Positions 1 to 7,907 of a DNA stretch of 64,000 bases are shown here, piece by piece; position 1 is the stretch's first letter; every line of letters begins with the position of its first letter. The position numbers and the translations under genes were made by a program. The DNA comes from Nocardia acididurans (lineage in GTDB: Bacteria > Actinomycetota > Actinomycetes > Mycobacteriales > Mycobacteriaceae). Location: contig NZ_JAERRJ010000002.1 of NCBI RefSeq assembly GCF_016741815.1, forward strand, positions 62,001-126,000. The letters are read 5' to 3'. Below the pieces are notes generated by a model. It ran no database searches. It worked only from the letters and a program-made list of their open reading frames with translations, and had not been told where the DNA came from.

Positions 1-488
1 CGGTGCGGGTCGGCGAGCAGGCCGACGCCGACCACTCGGTCGGCGCTGATCGGGCCCGCGCCGTTGCCGATCTCGGTGGCGAGGTCGCCGATGCCGTCGG
101 CGCCCTGGCTGTAGCCGGCGAGGACGACCCGGGTCGAGCCGCACAGGGTGGCCACCATGTGGTGCAGGGTGGCTTCGAGGGTGCTCAGCGACTCCGCGTA
201 GGTCAGGCCCTGGTCGAATGCGCTTGCGGCATAGGGCGCGTAGAGCACGGTGATGTCGCGGCCGAACTGCCATTGCAGGCCGTCGCCGAGGGGCCGGAGC
301 ATGCCGACGGGCACCGCCGGGTCGGCGTCGATATGCGTCTCCCAGGTTCCCGGGGCCAGGATCGCCGTGTATCGGGTGCAGGGCTGCGTCCGGGCCGTGT
401 CCGCCCGCGCGTCGCCGACCACCGTGGTCCAGCTCGTCACAATCGCCACAACCAATGCCGCCGTGACCGAAGTCGCCAGCCTGCTCAT
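1..488 (-). CDS. Cutinase family secreted esterase (partial, 3' end outside window)
   Basis: Reading the minus strand from an ATG at 488 gives 162 codons before the window ends. The first ~30 residues form a signal peptide (Arg, hydrophobic stretch, then a D-A-R-A-D cleavage-like region). Further on come G-Y-S-Q-G, the nucleophile-elbow motif with the catalytic Ser typical of cutinases, and L-L-A-D-P, which in the family follows the core sheet. Cutinases of mycolic-acid bacteria are secreted serine esterases that hydrolyse polyesters or lipids. The catalytic Asp and His lie beyond the window edge. It points the same way as the next secreted hydrolase (start 1637) but is separated from it by about 160 nt. 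Confidence 0.85.
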   Translation of the reverse strand, partial: MSRLATSVTAALVVAIVTSWTTVVGDARADTARTQPCTRYTAILAPGTWETHIDADPAVPVGMLRPLGDGLQWQFGRDITVLYAPYAASAFDQGLTYAESLSTLEATLHHMVATLCGSTRVVLAGYSQGADGIGDLATEIGNGAGPISADRVVGVGLLADPH

Positions 489-647
489 TCGCCAATTCCT
501 CAGGTGCCGAAGGGGTTTGGGTGGCGGCCCCGCAGGTACCCGATCCCGCTGTGTCGCCGTGGCCAATTCTCGCCATCGCGGCGCAATTTCGCAGGGTTTT
601 CAGAATTATCCTTGTTTCAGATTCCTGATCGGCCTACCGTGGGCGGT

Positions 648-1637
648 TCACACCGCGCAGGCCGAACTCGGAGCAGGCGCGGTGTCGACACCGGCGAGGA
701 CATCGGTGCGGTACTCGAGCACCGGGCCGCCGAGAGGCTCGGTTCCCGCGAGCAGCCGCTCGACGGCACACATGCCCTGGAACCAGGCCGGGCCGATGCC
801 GTGCATGCCCGGCAGCACGATGCCGTGATTCTCGCGGCCGGTGACGACCGTATAGAAGGACACCGGCTTACCCGCCGCGATCAGCGCGTCACGCAGATCG
901 ACCGACGCCTGGTAGGGAATCAGAAAGTCGTAGAGCCCGTGCACGAGAACGATGTGGCGCGCCTCGAGCGTCGGCGCGAGGGTGACGAGCGAACGGTCGA
1001 GGTAGGGCTGCGGGCAGACGGCCGGCGCGCAGCCACCGGCATCCCGTTCGAGCTGGGCGCGAACCGGCAGACCGAGCAGATTCGCCCTCGACCACAGCGC
1101 CCGCAGATCGCTGGGGCCGTAGTTGTCGACCCAGTAGTCGAACAGGCCGGCGGGAGCCTGCGCCAGGGCGAGACCCGTGACCGCGCCGCCCTGACTCCAT
1201 CCCCAGAGCACCGTACGGCCGATGGCCGGATGCTCGGCGCGATACCACCGGGCCGCGGCGATGACATCGTGCGCACCGGCGGTGAGGTTGAACTCCCCCG
1301 CCTTCCACACGCTTTCACCGCCACGGGTGTCGAGGGTCAGCACCGGCGCACCGGTGCGGCGGGCCAGGCCCTCCATCAGATCCGGCGCCTCCGAGGCGGT
1401 TTCACCATTGCCGTGGACGGCGAGTATCAGCGCGCGCGGCTCCCCGCCCGCGCAGGCCGCCGGTTCGTAGACGCGGCCGGTGCCGAATTCTCCGTCCACG
1501 GGAAAGGTCACCGGCCGCATCGTCACCGCTCCACCGCATACCGGCTCGGCCCGTGCGGCCGATATCGGCCACCACGACATCGTCGCGACCATCACCGCCA
1601 CGAGCGCCGCCACCCAGAATCCACGCCTGCTGCCCAT
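648..1637 (-). CDS. Secreted alpha/beta hydrolase
   Basis: This 329-residue protein opens with a signal peptide (M-G-S-R-R, hydrophobic core, A-R-A-E cleavage site near residue 30). The body is an alpha/beta hydrolase: an A-V-H-G-N-G oxyanion-type segment, G-W-S-Q-G-G around the nucleophile Ser (about residue 150), and a late H-G-L-Y-D-F segment. The layout resembles PHB-depolymerase or lipase-like secreted esterases; the substrate cannot be told. Several Cys residues probably form disulphides outside the cell. A CATAGT element lies 7 nt before the ATG, so it may be leaderless. The gene is divergent from the molybdoenzyme at 1743. Confidence 0.8.
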   Translation of the reverse strand: MGSRRGFWVAALVAVMVATMSWWPISAARAEPVCGGAVTMRPVTFPVDGEFGTGRVYEPAACAGGEPRALILAVHGNGETASEAPDLMEGLARRTGAPVLTLDTRGGESVWKAGEFNLTAGAHDVIAAARWYRAEHPAIGRTVLWGWSQGGAVTGLALAQAPAGLFDYWVDNYGPSDLRALWSRANLLGLPVRAQLERDAGGCAPAVCPQPYLDRSLVTLAPTLEARHIVLVHGLYDFLIPYQASVDLRDALIAAGKPVSFYTVVTGRENHGIVLPGMHGIGPAWFQGMCAVERLLAGTEPLGGPVLEYRTDVLAGVDTAPAPSSACAV

Positions 1638-1742
1638 GTCCCGAACTATGCCAGATATGATCGTTTATGATCGTTTTTCGCCATAACTTATAAGTAAACA
1701 ATCACAGCGACGTAGCCGTGGGTGTCGGGCTATGTTGGCTTC
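1638..1742. promoter_or_regulatory. Divergent promoter region with a tandem 10-bp repeat
   Basis: The interval between the hydrolase and the molybdoenzyme is AT-rich for this genome. The unit TATGATCGTT occurs twice in direct tandem at 1656-1675, on one DNA face, as expected for a regulator site. On the plus strand TATGTT (1731-1736) stands 6 nt before the ATG at 1743, the spacing of a leaderless -10 box. No regulator gene is adjacent, so the binding protein is unknown. Confidence 0.4.
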
Positions 1743-4019
1743 ATGGCGACACATCTCACCCACTGGGGTGCATTCGAGGCGACCAGCGACGGCACTCGAC
1801 TGACCGAGGTGCGGCCGTGGCGCGGCGATCCGGAACCCACCCCGCTCATCACGAATGTGGCATCGGCACAGCATCATCCGACTCGCATCGATCAACCGTA
1901 TGTGCGCCGAGGATGGCTGGAGGGCGGCCCCGGCCCGGCGGCCCGCGGCGCCGACGAGTTCGTCCCCGTCTCCTGGGAGACCGCGCTGGATCTGCTGGCC
2001 GGTGAATTGACCCGGGTCTACCGCGACCACGGTGCGGGCGCGGTGTACGGCGGCTCATACGGATGGGCCAGCGCGGGGCGCTTCCATCACGCGCAGAGCC
2101 AGGTGCATCGCTTCCTGAACTGCCTCGGTGGCTATGTGTCGCATCGCAACAGCTACAGCCTGGGCGCGTCGACGGTGCTGCTGCCGCATGTGCTCGCCGA
2201 TATGGGCACGATCATGGCGCGCGCCACCACGAAATCGGTACTGGCGCAGCACTCCCGGTTGATCGTCGCGTTCGGCGGCCTGTCGCCGAAGAACTCGGCG
2301 GTATCACCGGGCGGCGTGTCCCGGCACAATACGCGCGGCTGGATCGAAGCAGCACAGGCCAACGGATGCCGGTTCATCACCATCAGCCCGCTGCGCGACG
2401 ACATTCCGGGCGAGGCGCAGGCGGAGTGGATCGCGCCCCGGCCCGGCAGCGATGCCGCGCTCATGCTCGCCCTGGCCCAGGTCCTCGACGCGGAAGGGTT
2501 GGCGGACAACACATTCCTCGACGCCTACACCGTCGGCTATCAGCGGTTCGCACAGTACGTGCGCGGCGCGGCGGACGGTGTGGCCAAGACGCCGGAGTGG
2601 GCACAGACGCTCACCGGAGTTCCCGCGCAACGGATTCGGGAGCTCGCCCGCGAGATGGCGAGCACCCGGACGCTGATCACGGTGAGCTGGTCCCTGCAGC
2701 GCGCGCAGTACGGCGAGCAGCCGCTGTGGCTGGGCGTGGTGCTGGCGGCCATGCTCGGCCAGATCGGACTGCCGGGAGGCGGTTTCGGCCACGGCTACGG
2801 TTCGGCCGCGAATGTCGGCCTGGCCGTGCGGGCCGCCTCGCCGCCCCGGTTGCCGCAGGGCGTCAACGGCGTCGGCGACTACATTCCGGTGGCCCGCATC
2901 GCCGATATGCTGCTGCAACCGGGCACAGAGTACGAGTACAACGGCGAGCACCGCGTGTATCCCGATATCCGGCTGGTCTATTGGGCGGGCGGCAATCCGT
3001 TCCACCACCACCAGAATCTGGCCCGGCTGCGCCAAGCCTTCGGCCGGCCGGACACCGTGGTGGTGCACGATCCGTTCTGGTCGGCCACCGCCCGGCACGC
3101 CGATATCGTGCTGCCCTCGACCATGTCGATCGAACGCGACGACTACGGTGCGGGCGAGGGCGACCGCTTCTTCTTCCCGATGCGCGCGCTCACCGCCCCG
3201 CACGGCCAGGCCCGCGACGACTACTGGATGTTCGGCGAACTCGCCGAAAGGCTGGGATTCGCCAAGGAATTCACCGAGGGCCGCACCGCGCAGCAGTGGC
3301 TGCGGCACCTCTACGACGAATGGCACGAGCGCCTGACCGCCCGCGGCCACCACCTGCCCGACTTCGAAACCTTCTGGGCGGGTGCGGAAATCGAGCTGCC
3401 GATCGCGGACGAGGAGCATATCGCCTTCGCCGACTTCCGGGCCGATCCGGCGACCCACCCGCTGGCCACCCCGAGCGGGCGCATCGAGATCTTTTCCGAG
3501 ACCATCGCGGGCTTCGGCTACGACGACTGCCCCGGCCATCCGGTGTGGCGGGAGCCGCAGGAGTGGCTCGGCAGCCCGCTGGCGGCGCGGTTCCCGATCC
3601 AGTTGGTGGCCAATCAACCTCGCACCAAACTGCACAGCCAGCTGGATGTCGGCGCGCACAGCCAGTCCACGAAGATCCAGGGCCGGGAGCCCGTCCGGAT
3701 GCATCCCGACGACGCGGCGGCGCGCGGCCTGTCCACCGGCGATATCGTGCGCCTGTTCAATGATCGCGGCAGCTGCCTGGCCGGGCTCCTGATCGACGAG
3801 GCGGTGCGTCCCGGCGTGGCACAGCTGTCCACCGGAGCCTGGTACGACCCCGACCCCGCCGATCCGAGCTTCTGCCGCCACGGCAATCCCAACGCGCTCA
3901 CCGTCGACCGCGGGACCTCCCGGCTCAGTCAGGGCTGCACCGGCCAGCTGTCGCTGGTCGAGATCGAACGCCACACCGGCCCGGTGCCGGAGCTGACCGT
4001 CACGAAAGCGCCGCGATGA
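1743..4019 (+). CDS. bisC: Molybdopterin-dependent S/N-oxide reductase (biotin sulfoxide reductase type)
   Basis: This 758-residue protein belongs to the DMSO-reductase superfamily, BisC/TorA/DorA branch. Near residue 100 it has G-G-S-Y-G-W-A-S-A-G-R-F-H-H; in DorA/TorA the Ser of this G-G-S-Y-G-W motif ligates molybdenum. W-A-G-G-N-P-F-H-H-H and a C-terminal molydopterin-binding domain (N-Q-P-R-T-K-L-H-S-Q) also fit. There is no N-terminal 4Fe-4S Cys motif and no Tat signal, so it should be a cytoplasmic single-subunit enzyme reducing biotin or methionine sulfoxide. The ATG at 1743 follows a -10-like TATGTT by 6 nt and begins the usual N-terminal T-H-W-G motif. Its stop overlaps the next start (ATGA), so it is coupled to the acetyltransferase. 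Confidence 0.88.
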   Translation: MATHLTHWGAFEATSDGTRLTEVRPWRGDPEPTPLITNVASAQHHPTRIDQPYVRRGWLEGGPGPAARGADEFVPVSWETALDLLAGELTRVYRDHGAGAVYGGSYGWASAGRFHHAQSQVHRFLNCLGGYVSHRNSYSLGASTVLLPHVLADMGTIMARATTKSVLAQHSRLIVAFGGLSPKNSAVSPGGVSRHNTRGWIEAAQANGCRFITISPLRDDIPGEAQAEWIAPRPGSDAALMLALAQVLDAEGLADNTFLDAYTVGYQRFAQYVRGAADGVAKTPEWAQTLTGVPAQRIRELAREMASTRTLITVSWSLQRAQYGEQPLWLGVVLAAMLGQIGLPGGGFGHGYGSAANVGLAVRAASPPRLPQGVNGVGDYIPVARIADMLLQPGTEYEYNGEHRVYPDIRLVYWAGGNPFHHHQNLARLRQAFGRPDTVVVHDPFWSATARHADIVLPSTMSIERDDYGAGEGDRFFFPMRALTAPHGQARDDYWMFGELAERLGFAKEFTEGRTAQQWLRHLYDEWHERLTARGHHLPDFETFWAGAEIELPIADEEHIAFADFRADPATHPLATPSGRIEIFSETIAGFGYDDCPGHPVWREPQEWLGSPLAARFPIQLVANQPRTKLHSQLDVGAHSQSTKIQGREPVRMHPDDAAARGLSTGDIVRLFNDRGSCLAGLLIDEAVRPGVAQLSTGAWYDPDPADPSFCRHGNPNALTVDRGTSRLSQGCTGQLSLVEIERHTGPVPELTVTKAPR

Positions 4020-4489
4020 CGGCCGCGGCAGCCGGGAACGGGCGCACGGTGGAACTGCGCCGGATCACCGCGGACACCGTCTACGAGGTGTGCAAGCTGA
4101 GCGACACGCTGTCGAGTGATCAGCGGAAAGTGGTGGCGGACAACGGAATATCCATCGCCGAGGCGCACTTCTCGGATGCGGCGTGGTTCCGGGCCATCTA
4201 CGTGGATGAGCAGGCCGTGGGTTTCGTGATGCTGGAACTCGGGATGGACGCCGACGAGCCCGGTGTGTCGCTGTGGCGGTTCATGATCGCCGGACCGCAT
4301 CAGGGAAAGGGATACGGGCGGCAGACCATCGAGCAGCTCGCCGCCCTGCTGAAGGAGCGCGGAACCACCCTGCTCTACACCAGCTACGTGCGCGGCCCCG
4401 GAAGTCCCGAGGGCTTCTATCGGTCGCTGGGGTTCGAGACCACCGGCAACCTCGTGGACGGCGAGACCGAGGCGGTCCTGCGAATGTGA
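4016..4489 (+). CDS. GNAT acetyltransferase, spermine/spermidine type
   Basis: A 157-residue GNAT-fold protein translationally coupled to the molybdoenzyme by a 4-nt overlap. The N-terminal block (I-T-A-D-T-V-Y-E-V-C-K-L-S), the L-W-R-F-M-I strand, and the acetyl-CoA loop P-H-Q-G-K-G-Y-G-R-Q match the BltD/SpeG-like polyamine acetyltransferase group. The family transfers acetyl from acetyl-CoA to spermidine or spermine. The pairing with a sulfoxide reductase suggests a stress or detoxification unit, but this is inference. Substrate specificity within GNATs is hard to assign from sequence. Confidence 0.8.
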   Translation: MTAAAAGNGRTVELRRITADTVYEVCKLSDTLSSDQRKVVADNGISIAEAHFSDAAWFRAIYVDEQAVGFVMLELGMDADEPGVSLWRFMIAGPHQGKGYGRQTIEQLAALLKERGTTLLYTSYVRGPGSPEGFYRSLGFETTGNLVDGETEAVLRM

Positions 4490-4532
4490 AGGCCCGGAAT
4501 GTCGGCCGGGGAACACGGCGTTACAGGATTTC

Positions 4533-5525
4533 ATGACGGCTGAACCCGAGCAGACGATGCGCGCCGTGGTGCTCGATGCTCCCGGGCCTCCCGAAGCCCT
4601 GCGGCTGCGCACGCTGCCGATTCCCCGGCCCGCGCCCGGACAGGTGCTGATCCGGGTCCGGGCGTTCGGGCTGAACCGCTCCGAACTGCACACCCGGCTC
4701 GGGCTCGCCGAGGGCGTCGTGTTCCCCCGCGTGCCGGGTATCGAGGCCGTCGGCGAGGTGGCCGCCGCGCCGGGCGGAGAGTTCGCGCCCGGTCAGCGGG
4801 TGGCCACCATGATGGGCGGCATGGGGCGCACCTTCGACGGCGGCTACGCCGAGTACACGTGTGTGCCCGCGGCGCAGGTGATTCCGTTCACCAGCGACCT
4901 GGACTGGGCCGTCCTCGGCGCGATTCCGGAAATGCTGCAGACCTCCTACGGTTCGCTCACCGTCGGCCTGGATGCCCGGCCCGGACAGTCGATTCTGATT
5001 CGCGGCGGCACCTCCTCGGTCGGCATGGCCACCGCCGTCCTGGCCAAACAGCGCGGCATGACCGTGCTGTCCACCACCCGCAGCCCCGCCAAAGCCGCGG
5101 CCCTCACCCGCCTCGGCGTGGATCACGTGCTCATCGACGACGGCGCGGTGGCCACGCGGGTCCGCGCCCTGCTCCCCGACGGCGTCGACACCGCCCTCGA
5201 ACTCGTCGGCACCCCCACCCTGCCGGATACGCTGCGCGCCACCAGAATTCACGGCGTCGTCTGCTTCACCGGCATGCTGTCCAACCAGTGGATCGTGGAG
5301 AACTTCTACCCCATCGGATACCTGCCGCGCGGCGTCCGCCTGACCGCCTACGGCGGCGAGGCCGACGACCTGCCCGCACACGTCCTGCAGGGCTTCCTGG
5401 ACGCGGTCGCGGCGGGCACTGCCACGGTCCCGATCGACCGCCGCTTCACCCTCGACGAGATCGCGAAGGCGCACGCCTACATGGAATCCGGTGCGGCCAC
5501 CGGAAAACTCGTCGTCACCACGTAA
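4533..5525 (+). CDS. Medium-chain dehydrogenase/reductase, quinone-oxidoreductase type
   Basis: A 330-residue zinc-independent MDR protein. The N-terminal GroES-like half contains R-V-P-G-I-E-A-V-G-E-V; the nucleotide-binding half has I-R-G-G-T-S-S-V-G-M-A, a variant of the A-x-x-G-V-G NADPH loop. The structural and catalytic zinc Cys sets of alcohol dehydrogenases are missing, which favours NADPH:quinone or enone reductase activity. The C-terminus G-K-L-V-V is typical. An AGGA Shine-Dalgarno lies before the ATG. It follows the acetyltransferase by 43 nt and could be in the same transcript. Confidence 0.85.
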   Translation: MTAEPEQTMRAVVLDAPGPPEALRLRTLPIPRPAPGQVLIRVRAFGLNRSELHTRLGLAEGVVFPRVPGIEAVGEVAAAPGGEFAPGQRVATMMGGMGRTFDGGYAEYTCVPAAQVIPFTSDLDWAVLGAIPEMLQTSYGSLTVGLDARPGQSILIRGGTSSVGMATAVLAKQRGMTVLSTTRSPAKAAALTRLGVDHVLIDDGAVATRVRALLPDGVDTALELVGTPTLPDTLRATRIHGVVCFTGMLSNQWIVENFYPIGYLPRGVRLTAYGGEADDLPAHVLQGFLDAVAAGTATVPIDRRFTLDEIAKAHAYMESGAATGKLVVTT

Positions 5526-5528
5526 TTC

Positions 5529-6173
5529 CTAGGGGGCCAGCCGGTCCCGGAGGGTGGTGAGCCCGGGGCCGGACAGGTCGGCGCAGTACGCTGATCGGCC
5601 GGCCATCGCCATGGTCAGTGCGAGGGTGGTTCCGGTGACGAGGGGGCCGGACCCGGCGGTGAACGGTCCGTCGGTGGCCTCGAGCCGCAGGCCCTCGATG
5701 CTGGTTCGGCTGGAGACGGTGAAGTCTCGTTGCGCGTAGAAGCGGGCGACCTGGGTGGACGCCTCGATCGACGGGGTGCGGTGTAGGCCGAGCGGACGGC
5801 GGATGTCCTGGGCGTGGACGACGACTTCACCGAGCCAGGCGGCGGTGTGGCCGGAGGCCGCGGTCGTGCTGGTGCGGATCGCGTCGAATCGGTCGAGGGT
5901 CTGGGCGAGCGTGGCTCCACGATGGCGGGCGATCAGGCGGCGGTTGTGCTCGTCGAAGTCGAAGCGCGCACCGAGAACGCTGGCCAGCCAGCGGAATCGG
6001 CCGGTGCTCGCGCCGGCGACGAGGTGAGCTACGACGTCCTCCACCACCCAGTCGCCGCACAGCGATTTCTCGCGCCACTGCCGATCGTCCAGGAGGGCGA
6101 GATCCTCCGCCAGTGCGGCACGCTCGGCGTGCGCCAGCGTCCACAGGGTCTCGCGCGCAGCGATATTCGACAC
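5529..6173 (-). CDS. Maleylpyruvate isomerase/DinB-superfamily protein, probably mycothiol-linked
   Basis: A 214-residue protein with the actinobacterial TIGR03083/MDMPI layout: an N-terminal helical bundle carrying C-G-D-W-V-V-E-D-V-V-A-H-L and, later, H-A-Q-D-I-R-R-P-L-G with the metal-ligand-like His. Such proteins use mycothiol as co-substrate in isomerisation or detoxification; the real substrate is unknown. The start is GTG at 6173, chosen because GGAGG lies 6 nt upstream; a longer ATG frame from 6257 has no such site. The gene converges on the MDR gene at 5525 with a 3-nt gap. Confidence 0.8.
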   Translation of the reverse strand: MSNIAARETLWTLAHAERAALAEDLALLDDRQWREKSLCGDWVVEDVVAHLVAGASTGRFRWLASVLGARFDFDEHNRRLIARHRGATLAQTLDRFDAIRTSTTAASGHTAAWLGEVVVHAQDIRRPLGLHRTPSIEASTQVARFYAQRDFTVSSRTSIEGLRLEATDGPFTAGSGPLVTGTTLALTMAMAGRSAYCADLSGPGLTTLRDRLAP

Positions 6174-6281
6174 GGGATCCTCCGGTTCCGGCCGCCGAAC
6201 GATGCGCGGCGCATGGGCTGTTCCGGACTTCAGACGACACGGGTCGCTCGGAATCATCGGTCGCTGTGCGCCGCATCGCCG

Positions 6282-6659
6282 CTACTTCGGGGTGGCGTTG
6301 CGGCGGAGCTGCCAGATGCGGGCTCCCCCGGCCAGAGCCATGAGCAGGGTGCCCGCGATGGCCGCGAAGAGAATCGCGACGCCGAGCGGCCACTCGAAAT
6401 CCCAGCCGAGGAAGGAGATCACCACGCGCTGCAGGTTCTGCAGGATGAAGATCAACAGGATGATGAGGACCAGGGCCCCGGAGGCCAAGATCAGCCAGAC
6501 TCGGCCGGTTCTGGTGTGTTTGATGGGGGTCCGCCGGTGTGGCTGGGCCGAAGGCGGTTCCGGGGGTGGGGTTTGCGGTCTGCCTGCCGGCGGCTGCGCC
6601 GGGGGCGGGGCCGGACGGGTTTCGGGCGGGGTGGGTAGTGGTTCCGGGGTGCTGGTCAT
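6282..6659 (-). CDS. LapA-domain (DUF1049) membrane protein
   Basis: A 125-residue protein. Residues 1-45 are Pro-rich and likely cytoplasmic; two transmembrane helices follow (about 52-73 and 88-110), separated by a short loop with Q-N-L-Q-R-V and F-L-G-W-D-F-E-W-P, the pattern of the lipopolysaccharide-assembly-protein-A domain. The C-terminus is basic (W-Q-L-R-R-N). In actinobacteria these proteins are not tied to LPS and their role is unknown. Both flanking genes on the same strand are more than 30 nt away, so an operon with the channel gene upstream is possible but not shown. Confidence 0.75.
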   Translation of the reverse strand: MTSTPEPLPTPPETRPAPPPAQPPAGRPQTPPPEPPSAQPHRRTPIKHTRTGRVWLILASGALVLIILLIFILQNLQRVVISFLGWDFEWPLGVAILFAAIAGTLLMALAGGARIWQLRRNATPK

Positions 6660-6695
6660 GGGAATCGGGTACCCAGCACAGCCGGAACCAGCGGG

Positions 6696-7670
6696 TCAGT
6701 TGCGGCGGATGCCGCGGCGTTGGAGGCCGGAGCGGATGGAGGCGTGCGAGGCCCCGAGGGCATCGGCGATGCGCGCTATCGGTTCGCCGCCGCGGTAGAG
6801 CAGGACGGCCTGAGCCACCTCGGCGTCACTGAGCTGGCGGCCGGGGTCCGGGCGGGTGTGGCCGTTGCGGGCGGCCGGGGCGGGACGCAGGGTACGGACC
6901 TCCGCGCGCAGGGCCGTCAATTCACTGAGAATTGCTGCGAAGGCCGCGTTCTCGTCCGCGTTCTCCTGCTCGTGGCGTTCGCGATTCTCGTCCTCGCGAA
7001 CCTCGTCGGCGGCACTCACCATGACGGCGAGGAAAAGGTTCAGGACCACGAAGGTGGAGATCAGGATATAGCCGAGGAAGAAAATCCAGGCGAGGGGCTT
7101 CGCCGCCATGACCTCGCGGGCGATATCGGGCCAGGCTTCACCGGTCATGATCTGGAAAAGGGTCCACATGGAGGTGCCCAGGCTGCCGAAGTAATCAGGG
7201 GTCACCGCGCCGAACAGCTTGGTCGCCATGACCGCCGCGACATAGAGCACGAGGGCGAGCAGACCGAGAATCGAGCCCATGCCGGGCAGGGCCGCGAGCA
7301 GATTCGTCACCACCTTGCGCATGCTCGGCGTGGCGGAGACCAGCCGTAGCGCGCGCAGAATACGGAAGGCTCGCAACACCGACAGACCGCCGGAGGACGG
7401 CAGCAGCGCCACCCCGACGACCGCGAAATCGAAGCAGTTCCACGGGTCGCGGAAATACTCGAATCGATAGGCGTACAGTTTCATCGCCATTTCGATGACG
7501 AAGATCAGCAAGGCAGCCGAATCCACGAAGGAAATCAATCCCCCGGCGGCGGCCATCATGGATTCGGACGTTTCCGCCCCCAGCGATACCGCATTGACGA
7601 GAATGATCGCGATGATGAACTTCTGAAACCTAGCTGAATCCACCAGTTTTCGGACACGTTCGCGCAGCAA
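6696..7670 (-). CDS. Voltage-gated-channel-type ion transporter with C-terminal HTH-like tail
   Basis: A 324-residue protein of the bacterial voltage-gated cation channel family. S1-S4 occupy about residues 15-115, with S4 as a basic repeat V-L-R-A-F-R-I-L-R-A-L-R at 98-109. The pore has T-G-E-A-W-P at 176-181, matching the T-x-E-x-W selectivity filter of NaChBac-like sodium channels, and S6 follows (about 195-220). An acidic coiled-coil-like stretch (223-262) leads to residues 280-323, which look like a resolvase-type helix-turn-helix (L-S-D-A-E-V-A... I-A-R-I-A-D-A-L-G-A-S-H-A-S-I). The start is TTG at 7670, chosen because AGGAGG lies 9 nt before it; the upstream ATG at 7709 has no ribosome site. 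Confidence 0.8.
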   Translation of the reverse strand: MLRERVRKLVDSARFQKFIIAIILVNAVSLGAETSESMMAAAGGLISFVDSAALLIFVIEMAMKLYAYRFEYFRDPWNCFDFAVVGVALLPSSGGLSVLRAFRILRALRLVSATPSMRKVVTNLLAALPGMGSILGLLALVLYVAAVMATKLFGAVTPDYFGSLGTSMWTLFQIMTGEAWPDIAREVMAAKPLAWIFFLGYILISTFVVLNLFLAVMVSAADEVREDENRERHEQENADENAAFAAILSELTALRAEVRTLRPAPAARNGHTRPDPGRQLSDAEVAQAVLLYRGGEPIARIADALGASHASIRSGLQRRGIRRN

Positions 7671-7907
7671 AACAGAATTCCTCCTGATTCGGCACCGTAC
7701 AGACGTCATCGTTGGCGTAACGAGCAGAGAGCGAAGGACCCGCGTTTCGGCCGAATTGTACGGTGCCGCACAGCATCCGGCACGAGAATGCCCGATCACG
7801 GACTACGCCCTGGACCACACCGAGGCTGCGTGCGCGGCCCGGCCCGCCCGGCCGGATGCCGCCGGAAGCTCTGACCGGCGGGACCAGAACTCGAACCTGC
7901 GGCCTGG

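Noticed and set aside
3..1670. 555-codon plus-strand frame over the two secreted hydrolases
   Set aside because: It is the antisense of genes with signal peptides and catalytic motifs; its own product is Arg/Gly-rich with no domain.
2304..3974. 556-codon minus-strand frame opposite the molybdoenzyme
   Set aside because: Antisense shadow caused by GC-rich third positions; the plus strand carries the conserved enzyme.
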